A program made the position numbers and the translations under genes. The notes under the pieces were generated by a model. The model searched no databases. It was not told the DNA's origin and saw only the letters and a list, made by a program, of their open reading frames with translations. Positions 17,871-27,700 of a DNA stretch of 64,000 bases are shown piece after piece; position 1 is the first letter of the stretch, and each line of letters starts with the position of its first letter. Origin of the DNA: Myxococcales bacterium. GTDB lineage: Bacteria; Myxococcota_A; Bradymonadia; UBA7976; UBA1532. Where the stretch lies: the NCBI GenBank assembly GCA_020633465.1, contig JACKDN010000034.1, positions 15,917 through 79,916 of the forward strand, read 5' to 3'.

Positions 17871-19163
17871 ATGACGACGATCATCCTGGTGATGCTGGGT
17901 GTGCTCGCGGCCGGCGCCGTGACGGCGGTGCTGGTGGTGCGGGCGCTGACCGAGATCTGCCAGCCCAACGAGGTGCTGGTGTTCTCGGGCAACACGCGGA
18001 CGGTGAGCGGGCGGCGGGTGCCGTACCGCCTGGTGCACGGCGGGCGCGCGATGCGGGTGCCGCTGATCGAGAAGGTGGACCGCCTGAACCTGACGAACAT
18101 GGTCATCGACCTGTCGGTGAAGGGCGCCTACTCGAAGGGCGGCATCGCGCTGAACGTGCAGGGCGTGGCCAACGTGAAGATCGCGAGCGAGGAGCCCACC
18201 ATCGGCAACGCGATCGAGCGCTTCCTGGGCGTGGGGCGCGACGCCGTGGCGCGGGTGGCCAAGGAGACGCTCGAGGGCAACCTGCGCGGGGTGCTCGCGA
18301 CGCTCACACCCGAGGAGGTGAACCAGGACCGCATCAAGTTCGCCGAGAGCCTGCTGGCCGAGGCGGATCACGACCTGCGGCGGCTGGGGCTGGTGTTGGA
18401 CATGCTGAAGATCCAGCACGTGAGCGACGACGTGGGCTACCTCGACAGCCTGGGGCGGCGGCAGTCGGCCGAGCTGCAGATGCGGTCGCGCATCGCCGAG
18501 GCGAACAACCAGGCGCTGGCGCGGATTCGGGCGGCCGAGAACCTCGAGACGCAGGAGAAGACGCAGGTCGAGGCGGCGATGAAGGTGGCCGACGCCGAGG
18601 CGGATCGGCGGATGCGCGAGGCACGGACGCGGCAGGCGGCGGTGGTGGCCGAGGCGCGGGCCGGGGTGACGGCGGCGGTGGCGCGGGCCGAGGCCGAGGT
18701 GGCGGTGCAGACGGCGCGGCTCGAGCAGGTGCGGCTGAGGCTGGTGGCCGACGTGGTGCGGCCGGCCGAGGCGCGGCGGGATCGGCTGGTCGCCGAGGCG
18801 CGGGGCGCGGCGTCGCGGCTGGTCGAAGAGGGGCGTGCCACCGCCGAGGGCGTGCGGCGCATGGCCGCGACGTGCAAGGCGGTCGGCGCGGCCGAGGCGC
18901 GGCGCATCGTGCTGGGTCAGAAGCTGCCCGGCCTGGTGGGCGCGATGCTCGACACCGTGGGCGCGGTGCGCGTCGACCGGATGACCGTCGTGGGTGAGGC
19001 GGGCGCCGGCAAGCTGGCCGCGGCCACCGCCGCGACCACCGAGCAGGTCAGGCAGGGGCTGGGGCTCGACCTGGGCGGGCTGGCGCAGCGGCTGCTGGGC
19101 CACGCGGGCGCGCCGCCCGCGCTGGCCGGGCCGCGACTGGCCCCGGGCGCCGCGCGGGATTAG
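17871..19163 (+). CDS. Flotillin/SPFH-domain protein 2 (YqiK-like)
   Basis: 430 residues, starting 25 bp after the first flotillin gene with GGAAGAGGAG upstream. Architecture is the same: one N-terminal membrane segment, SPFH domain (ICQPNEVLVFSGNT, EKVDRLNLTNMVIDL, AIERFLGVGRDAVARVAKETLEGN), and a coiled coil (about 205-320) ending in a Gly/Leu-rich tail. The equal length and collinear motifs show a tandem duplication. The two proteins may form mixed oligomers, as flotillin-1 and -2 do in animals (inference). It is the last gene of the proposed sigma-54 operon; the following gene may have its own start site. Confidence 0.9.
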   Translation: MTTIILVMLGVLAAGAVTAVLVVRALTEICQPNEVLVFSGNTRTVSGRRVPYRLVHGGRAMRVPLIEKVDRLNLTNMVIDLSVKGAYSKGGIALNVQGVANVKIASEEPTIGNAIERFLGVGRDAVARVAKETLEGNLRGVLATLTPEEVNQDRIKFAESLLAEADHDLRRLGLVLDMLKIQHVSDDVGYLDSLGRRQSAELQMRSRIAEANNQALARIRAAENLETQEKTQVEAAMKVADAEADRRMREARTRQAAVVAEARAGVTAAVARAEAEVAVQTARLEQVRLRLVADVVRPAEARRDRLVAEARGAASRLVEEGRATAEGVRRMAATCKAVGAAEARRIVLGQKLPGLVGAMLDTVGAVRVDRMTVVGEAGAGKLAAATAATTEQVRQGLGLDLGGLAQRLLGHAGAPPALAGPRLAPGAARD

Positions 19164-19166
19164 TCT
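19161..19166 (+). promoter_or_regulatory. -10-like TAGTCT placed for a leaderless transcript
   Basis: TAGTCT overlaps the TAG stop of the second flotillin gene and lies 7 bp before the ATG of the DUF2270 gene. A start site at the usual distance would fall on or next to the ATG, and no Shine-Dalgarno sequence is visible. The same hexamer has the same placement at 48197 before the MazG-like gene. Confidence 0.4.
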
Positions 19167-19173
19167 CGTCGCC

Positions 19174-19905
19174 ATGAGCGAGTCCGACGTCTCGAGCAGG
19201 CGCGTGCAGGGCGATCCGCTGCCCTCGAGCGCCGTGACGCCCATCGTGCACTACTACCGCGCCGAGGTGGGCCGCGGGGACATCTGGCGGCAGCGGATGG
19301 ACGTGACGACGAACTGGGCGGTGGCGGCCTCGACCGCCATCGTCTCGGTCACGTTCAGCCGCCCCGACGTGCCGCACGTGCTGATCCCGCTCGGGGGCAC
19401 CATCGTGCTGCTGCTGATGTGCATCGAGGGGCGGCGCTATCGGCTGTACGACGTGTTCCGGCGGCGGACGCGGCTGCTCGAGGCGCACCTGTTCGTGCCC
19501 TACCTGCTGCACGACACGGCGCTGTTGCCGGGTGGCTGGCGGCAGCAGCTGGCCGAGGATCTGCTGCAGCCCTCGTACAAGATGAGCTTCTGGCGCGCGA
19601 CCGGCTGGCGGCTGCGCCGCAACTACATCTGGGTTTTCCTGCTGCTGATGCTGTGCTGGATCGCGCGGGTCGCCGCGCAGGCGCCCGATGGCCACATGGC
19701 GTTCACCGGCCGTCACGTGAAGACGATGGGCCAGCTGTACGAGAACTTCGCCTTCGGTCCGCTGCCGGCGTGGCTCGTGCTGCTGGCCGCGGTGCTGTTC
19801 TTCGCGGCGCTCGGCGCCTGGATCTGGTGGGTGGGGCGGGCGCCCGACCCCGACAAGTGGGTCTACAACGGGCGGGTGCGCAGTGGGCAGAGCTGGCCGA
19901 TTTGA
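19174..19905 (+). CDS. DUF2270 integral membrane protein
   Basis: 243 residues. Four membrane segments are visible, near residues 47-62 (WAVAASTAIVSVTF), 68-86 (VLIPLGGTIVLLLMCIEG), 149-168 (YIWVFLLLMLCWIARVAAQ) and 200-224 (LPAWLVLLAAVLFFAALGAW). The motifs HYYRAEVGRGDIWRQRMD and EGRRYRLYDVFRRRTRLLEAHLF are characteristic of DUF2270. Function is unknown. It starts 10 bp after the flotillin-2 stop, so it may be the fourth gene of that operon, although a -10-like element at the junction suggests separate expression. Confidence 0.8.
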   Translation: MSESDVSSRRVQGDPLPSSAVTPIVHYYRAEVGRGDIWRQRMDVTTNWAVAASTAIVSVTFSRPDVPHVLIPLGGTIVLLLMCIEGRRYRLYDVFRRRTRLLEAHLFVPYLLHDTALLPGGWRQQLAEDLLQPSYKMSFWRATGWRLRRNYIWVFLLLMLCWIARVAAQAPDGHMAFTGRHVKTMGQLYENFAFGPLPAWLVLLAAVLFFAALGAWIWWVGRAPDPDKWVYNGRVRSGQSWPI

Positions 19906-19985
19906 GGCGGGCGCCTGGCACCGACCCGCGCTTGCATCGTCGCAACGGTATCCGTACACCTGCGCCTCGGCGCGGGGGAGATGCG

Positions 19986-22084
<2,099 letters not shown>

Positions 22085-22254
22085 CGAGGTGTCCATCCGT
22101 CGTCGGCCGCCCGACGGCGTGGAGGGATCACTCGGAGCGCGCCCCCCGAACAACGCCGCGGCGGGGCCATGCGGGTCGCGCCGACCGGTTCGTTGCGGAC
22201 TCTGCTCCGCGGCGGCGCGTCGGGTTTCGACACCCGAACCGAGAGGACCCCGAC

Positions 22255-23124
22255 ATGATCGACCCGAAGCACCTGCTGGCCGCCGCCATCGCCACCACCG
22301 CCGCCCTGCCCGCCGCCCACGCCTCGCCCTCGGGCCAGCTGATCACGATCGGCGCGGCGCTGCTCGAGTCCGACGCGCCGCTGGCCGACGCGCTGCAGTC
22401 GGCGTACACCGCGGGCGGCAGCGCCGATCCGGCCTCGCTCGCCGACAGCGCCTACACCGACGTCGGCGCCCTCGTCGGCGACACGGCCGACTGGGCCGAC
22501 GCGCAGGAGCGGGTCGAGGGGGCCATCGGCCTGGCCGAGATCTACGCCTACGACGACTCGACCGAAGACGACATCCGCATGTCGCGGCTGGCGGCGAACT
22601 GGACGGCGCTCACCGCCCACCTGGCCGTCGAGGACACGGCCGAGGCCGGCCTGCAGGGGGTGGGGACCTACGCGTTGATGGCCGCGCTCGAGGTGGCCTT
22701 CTGGCGGGAGGTGATCGAGATCGACGACGTGCTGGGTGAGTCCAGCGCGTACCACGAGAGCTCGCTCGAAGCCGCCCTCGACGCGCACCTCGCCCACCTG
22801 GGCGACGTGGAGGACGCCTGGGCCCTCGCCGCCGACGGGCTCTACCCGCTCTACACCGACCGGATCCGCGTCCGGAAGTCGGGCCTCACGACGGTGAAGG
22901 AGTACCGGAAGTGCTTCGAAGGCCCCGACGGCGAGGTGTGCACCGACGCCACGTACAGCTGCGTGAGCTTCCTCTCCACGAACGCCTGCACCGGGAAGAG
23001 CGCCGTGAACGCCGAAGCGAACGCGCTGCGCGACGCTCAGCTCGACGAGGATGAGGACGACATCTTCGGCCCCGACTACGAGGACCTCGTCGAGACGCTG
23101 GAGTCCGTGGCCGCCTCGCTCTGA
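22255..23124 (+). CDS. Secreted protein of unknown function
   Basis: 289 residues from ATG 22255 (GAGAGGA upstream). The signal peptide MIDPKHLLAAAIATTAALPA ends at AHA-S. The mature protein is acidic and mostly helical. A C-terminal segment has four Cys between Lys- and Asp-rich stretches (KCFEGPDGEVCTDATYSC, then NACTGKS), probably disulfide-bonded, and it ends in an Asp/Glu-rich tail (DEDEDDIFGPD). No family was recognised. It follows the frameshifted MopE-like gene after 170 bp, the spacer holding a small inverted repeat (CGTCGG/CCGACG) near 22100. Confidence 0.65.
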   Translation: MIDPKHLLAAAIATTAALPAAHASPSGQLITIGAALLESDAPLADALQSAYTAGGSADPASLADSAYTDVGALVGDTADWADAQERVEGAIGLAEIYAYDDSTEDDIRMSRLAANWTALTAHLAVEDTAEAGLQGVGTYALMAALEVAFWREVIEIDDVLGESSAYHESSLEAALDAHLAHLGDVEDAWALAADGLYPLYTDRIRVRKSGLTTVKEYRKCFEGPDGEVCTDATYSCVSFLSTNACTGKSAVNAEANALRDAQLDEDEDDIFGPDYEDLVETLESVAASL

Positions 23125-23177
23125 CCGCGCCCTCCCGGCCGGGGACGTCGAAGCGCCCCCGGGCCCGCGCGCGCTGC

Positions 23178-23205
23178 CGCTTCGAGAGGTGCCAGGCAAA
23201 TCTCG
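23178..23205. repeat. 28-bp direct repeat, copy 1
   Basis: It is identical to 23608-23635; the core is CGAGAGGTGCCAGGCAAAT. Ten bases downstream begins the tail of a lost MopE-like gene, so this copy sits at the point where that gene is truncated. The core half GGTGCCAGGC also occurs inverted at about 19913-19922, before the frameshifted MopE-like gene. Confidence 0.85.
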
Positions 23206-23214
23206 GGGCACCGG

Positions 23215-23303
23215 AGACCTACGGCGGCCACGACCCCTGCCCGTGCGCCGACAACCTGCGCAGCGGCGAGCCGTGGGCGATGGGCGACTGCATCCCGGAC
23301 TGA
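23215..23303 (+). pseudogene. Remnant: last 29 codons of a second MopE-like lipoprotein gene
   Basis: 89 bp align without gaps to 21996-22084, the 3' end of the frameshifted lipoprotein gene, with about 7 mismatches. The remnant keeps the frame and the stop (ETYGGHDPCPCADNLRSGE, then PWAMGDCIPD). Everything upstream is missing and replaced by the 28-bp repeat. It indicates a former tandem paralogue, deleted by recombination at the repeat. It has no start and is not expected to be expressed. Confidence 0.8.
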
Positions 23304-23369
23304 CCCGGTGAGCGCGTTGTGCGTCGGTGGCGGGGGCGCTATTCTACCTCGGCAGGCAGAGAGGTAGAC

Positions 23370-23597
23370 ATGGCCCTCAGCATCAAGTCCCCCGAAGCCG
23401 ATCGGCTCGCCCGCAAGCTCGCCGCCGCGACGCACGAGAGCATCACCGAAGCGGTCACGCGAGCGCTCGCCGAGCGTCTCGAGCGCGTGGAGCGACGGGA
23501 CTCTGCCACCCGCCGCAACGCGCTCCGCCAGATTCGCGAACGGGTGAGCGCGCTCCCCACCCTGGACGCGCGGACCGACGACGAGGTGCTCGGCTGA
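23370..23597 (+). CDS. vapB: VapB-type antitoxin, orphan and apparently C-terminally truncated
   Basis: 75 residues from ATG 23370. MALSIKSPEADRLARKLA followed by THESITEAVTRALAERLERV is the ribbon-helix-helix DNA-binding start of Rv0623-like VapB antitoxins. Family members normally end in a toxin-binding tail such as DEIxGYDExGLPR and are followed at once by vapC. Here the frame stops right after DDEVLG and the next bases lead into the 28-bp repeat, with no PIN-domain toxin downstream. The DNA-binding half is intact and might still bind its old operator. It is therefore a stranded relic of a toxin-antitoxin module. An upstream AGAGGTAGAC can serve as RBS. Confidence 0.8.
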   Translation: MALSIKSPEADRLARKLAAATHESITEAVTRALAERLERVERRDSATRRNALRQIRERVSALPTLDARTDDEVLG

Positions 23598-23607
23598 CGC
23601 GCGGCCG

Positions 23608-23635
23608 CGCTTCGAGAGGTGCCAGGCAAATCTCG
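23608..23635. repeat. 28-bp direct repeat, copy 2
   Basis: Identical to 23178-23205. It begins 10 bp after the premature end of the vapB-like gene, at the position where the rest of vapB and vapC would be expected. The sequence changes to a lower-GC stretch just after it. Confidence 0.85.
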
Positions 23636-23874
23636 AGGGCTCGGTCTGGCTCTGTGAATGAGTCTGACCTTGGCCGTTCCGAAGCAATGGGCGCTGTTGC
23701 GCACTCGATCAGCGGCGCTTGACGTCGACAGTACATACTCAGGGGGCGCCATTGAGCAAGTCTTCTTCGCGTTCGCCGAGCACGCCCGCACATAGTCGAG
23801 CACGCTGGAGGCAAAATCGGCGGTATCTGGAGTCGCCGCTGCCGTCTGAACAGGCGGTCAAGGTCTAATTCCAA
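23636..23874. other. Non-coding junction of an atypical-composition segment
   Basis: 239 bp with clearly more A and T than the neighbourhood and no convincing reading frame. A TTGACG at 23718 lacks a correctly spaced -10. No inverted terminal repeats or transposase remnants were recognised. Confidence 0.4.
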
Positions 23875-24654
23875 GTGGTTGCGCTCACCCTTACCTTTGT
23901 CTTCTCGCTGGCCAACGGTGCGGGTGATGTTCATGTATCCACGTATGGCCTCGCCCGATTGGACAATGACGGCGTGGAGTGGGTGAAGCCCAACCTCAAT
24001 GCTGAGCTTCTCTTCGGGTGGGTCCGGCAGGGGCCTGCGGTCGTGGAGTGGGTCGGCGAGGACGCCTTCGTTCGTATGGCCGGGGGAGAGAAGACTGGAG
24101 GTGTGCGGTACGATTCGACAACGGGCTGCCCTCGGTCCTTTTCCATTCCCCGCGTTGATCCGACGGCCCGCCTGCGCTGCGGCTGGCACATTCATGGCGA
24201 CGGCCGGGCGCTGGGGGCGATCGCTGCAACTACACCGCTGATGGTGGCGGCGGGCACTCTGGGGGGTGGATGGCGACGGGAGTTTGACGCGTGGTCAAAG
24301 GCGCATCCAGAGTCGGCGTTCTTCCACTTCCGCGAGGGCAGGCTGCTCTATCCTGGCAAGAGGGCGATTGACGTCACGTTCGGCGAAGAGGGCTCTGCCT
24401 CTCAAACTCGCCTCAAGGTGCCCTTGTGGAACACCTGGTCAACCGAGCGTGAGCGTCTCTTCGTGGCCCTCCCCTTCGGGTCGGAGCAGCTCATGATCTA
24501 CAACGACGGAGTGGTGGTTGGCATGGCAAACGACGGGGCCTACATGGGCGGAATGCTGGATGTCGAGGATCCGGACCGTGCTTCCAAGACCCGCCTCTAC
24601 CCCACGGTGCCGGCAGGTGTGCGGCGAGGACGTTTCGTGCTGTTCCGCAGGTAG
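23875..24654 (+). CDS. Unknown protein of atypical base composition
   Basis: 259 residues from GTG 23875, directly after an in-frame TAA at 23866. The N-terminus VVALTLTFVFSLANGAGDV is hydrophobic and could be a weak signal sequence, though it lacks basic residues. The rest is mixed alpha/beta with many Trp, Gly and Val (FGWVRQGPAVVEWVGEDAF, then GWHIHGDGRALGAIAATTP). No catalytic motif or family was recognised. Codon third positions are far less GC-biased than in neighbouring genes, and no good RBS is visible. This suggests recent acquisition, possibly of a 5'-truncated gene. Whether it is expressed is unclear. Confidence 0.5.
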   Translation: MVALTLTFVFSLANGAGDVHVSTYGLARLDNDGVEWVKPNLNAELLFGWVRQGPAVVEWVGEDAFVRMAGGEKTGGVRYDSTTGCPRSFSIPRVDPTARLRCGWHIHGDGRALGAIAATTPLMVAAGTLGGGWRREFDAWSKAHPESAFFHFREGRLLYPGKRAIDVTFGEEGSASQTRLKVPLWNTWSTERERLFVALPFGSEQLMIYNDGVVVGMANDGAYMGGMLDVEDPDRASKTRLYPTVPAGVRRGRFVLFRR

Positions 24655-24757
24655 CCGAGGCCCTGCGGTTCCTGCCTCGCGCCACGCCAACCGATCATCC
24701 AACCGGTCGCTGTCAGGATGGTTGCTATTGGCCGCCGCGGACAGCGAGCGCGCGGCC

Positions 24758-27700
24758 TCAACCCGGGATGACCAACCGGAACCCGATGAAGGGTGAAGGC
24801 GCGCGGGGGTCGCGGGTGATGCGGGACGTGCAGGGCTGGCCGTGCAGGGGCAGGGCGGAGCAGCCGCCGCGGACGTAGCAGGCGTCGGGGTCGTCGCGGG
24901 CCGCCGTGAGGGTCCACTCGAGGACGCCGGTGACCAGGTCGTGGACGCCGTAGGGCGAGACGTCGTCGGGGAACAGGCCGACGTCGTGCAGGGTGAAGCG
25001 CTCGCCGCGGCAGAAGGCGGGCTCGAAGCGATCGCCCCAGGGCCAGGCGCGGCCGTCGACGCCGCGGGCGGCCTTCTCCCACTCGGCGCTGGTGGGCAGG
25101 CGATAGGTCAGGCCCTCGCGGCGGCCGCGCCACTGGGCGTAGGCGTGGGCGTCGGCGAGGCTGATGCCGGTCACCGGGCGGTGCGGGGAGAAGCCACCGA
25201 AGCGCTGCTGGCCCTCGGCGCCCCACAGCGGGATGCCGGTCAGGCCCATGCGCGGGGCGCGCGCGGCCTGCTGCTCGGGGTCGCCGGCCAGGGCCTCGAG
25301 GAAGCCGTGGTACTCGAGGCAGGTGACCGGGTGCACGCCGATCTGGAAGGTGGGCAGCTTGGCGGCGCGGGCCGGTGAGCCCTCGTCGTCGAGCGGATCG
25401 CCGCCGTAGAGGAAGCGGCCCGCGGTGACCACGGCGAAGCCGGGGCGCACCTCGCCGGGCCAGGGCAGCTCGATCTCGACCGGGCGGTCGCGCACCACCA
25501 CGAAGGGCACCCGCACGGTCGTGCCGCTGGCCGTCACCGTCGCCAGCGCCGGGCCGACGGGCACGTCGCGCACCTCGATGGGGGTCACGTCGCGGCGCAC
25601 CGTCTCGTCGGGGCGCAGGCAGCGCGCCCGCTCGATCAGCCGGAAGATCGCCGCGTTCAGCCCGGTGGGCATCGTGTGCAGCGACACGGCCGCGCCGCGC
25701 TCGAGCCAGCGCACCAGCGCGCCGTCGTGATCCACCTGGCGCAGCAGCCGCTCGTAGTGCTTGCGCGCGGCCTCGTCGCCGGCGCGCTCGGCCAGCACGA
25801 AGCGCGTCTGCAGCAGCGCCGACAGCCGCGTCCGCACGCCGTCCGCGTCGAGCGCCATGCGCGCCTGCCGCACCGCCTCGGTGGCCCGCGCCTCGAGCAC
25901 CCGCTCGTGCCCGACGATGCGCCGCTGCGCCTGCCACAGCAGGCGCCGCCGCTCGACCGGATCGCTGTGCTGCACCTCGCCGCGCAGCGCCTGCACCTGC
26001 TGGCGCAGCTGGTCGAGCTCGCGCCGCGCCTCGTCGTAGGCCGCGAACGCCGCGTTCGCCCGCGCCGCCCGCTGCGCCAGCACCGCCCGCGTCGTCTCCT
26101 CGACCCGCGCGTGCTCCTGGAAGCTGAGGATCTCGGCCGCCAGCGCCAGCGCGTCCGCGTGCCGCTCGCGCGGATCCATGCTCAGCGCCCGCATCACGAT
26201 GTCGTCGAGCGCCGGCGGCACCTCCTGGTCGGGCGCGGCCGCGCTGGGCGGGCGCGCGTTGCCCCGCCGCACCTTGGCCAGCACCTCGGCCACCTTCTGC
26301 CCCGAGAAGGGCGTCCGGTTCGCCAGCACGTGGTACAGGATGGCGCCCAGGCCGTAGACGTCGGCCGCCGGCCCCACCAGATCCTGCAGCCCCATCGCCT
26401 GCTCGGGCGACATGTAGTAGGGCGTCCCGATCACCGAGCCCACCCGCGTGATGCGCCCGTCGGCCTGCGCCAGCTCGCCCGCCTCGGCCACGTCGACCAT
26501 GTCGCTGGCGTCCGGCTCGAGCTGCCGCGCGAGGCCCAGGTCGACGATGGCCACCTCGCCGTACTCGCCGATCAGGATGTTGGCCGGCTTCAGGTCGCGG
26601 TGCACCACGCCGTGCTGGTGCGCGAACGCCACGCCCTGGCAGACCCGGCGCATCACGGTCAGCAGCCGATCGCGCCCGTACTCGGCCACCATGCGCCGGT
26701 CGCCGCCGGTGCGCGCCCGCAGCACGTCCTGCAGGCTCATCCCCTCGACGATCTTCATCGCGAAGAAGCGCCCGCCGTTGCGCAGGATGCCCATGTCGTA
26801 GATGGGCACCATCGTCGGGTGCTGCAGGCGCCCGGTGATGCGCGCCTCCATCTGGAAGCGGTAGCGCGACAGCTTGTCGTCGCGGTGCTTGTCGTGGAGG
26901 ATCTTCAGCGCCACGTGGCGCTCGAGCACCTGGTCGTAGGCCAGCACCACGCGGCCCATGCTGCCGCGCGCGATCTCCTCGAGCACGATGTAGCGCTCGG
27001 GCCCGGTGTCGAACCCGCTCGACGCGCGCTGCCCCGCCTGCGGCGGCACCGGCGGGCGCGCCTGGCCCGCCAGCAGCGTGCGCCCCTCGACGGTCAGCTC
27101 CTCGGACAGGAAGCCGGCCGCGCTCAGCTGGCTGGGGCGGAAGGGCGCCGGCGCGTCCGGCACCACCCAGTCCTTCTCCGGCTCGATCGTGGGCGGGATG
27201 GCCGCGCGCTTGGGGCCGTCGAGCGCAAGCCGGAACCCCACCGCGGTCAGCGGCGTCGCCGGCGTCATCGGCGTGCGCGCGTACAGGGCGCACTCGCTGA
27301 AGGGCAGCAGCCACCCGCCGCCGCGCAGCACGCGGTGGCCGTCGAGGAAGCTCTCGGTCAGCTCGCGCACGGCGCCGGCCATGTCGCGCACGCCGTAGAC
27401 CGACGTGTCGATGGGGTACGCGCCCACCGGCCGCAGCCGCGGCGCGCCGCCGTCGGCCCCCAGGTGGTGGCAGAAGCTGGGCTCGGGCCGCTCGCCCCAC
27501 GGGTAGGTGCGTCCCTCGGCGCCGCGCGCCGCCTTCTCCCACTCGAGCTCGGTGGGCAGCCGATAGGGCAGCCCGTCGCGCTGGCCGCGCCACGCCGCGT
27601 AGGCCAGCGCGTCGTCGGCGTTGACCCCCACCACCGGGTGCTGCGGCCCCCACTCGGCGCCGCCCCGGCCGATGACCGGGAAGCCGTAGCCCTTGGCCCC

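Noticed and set aside
19910..19935. Sigma-54 promoter (TGGCAC then TTGCA) before the frameshifted lipoprotein gene
   Set aside because: The two elements are five bases too far apart.
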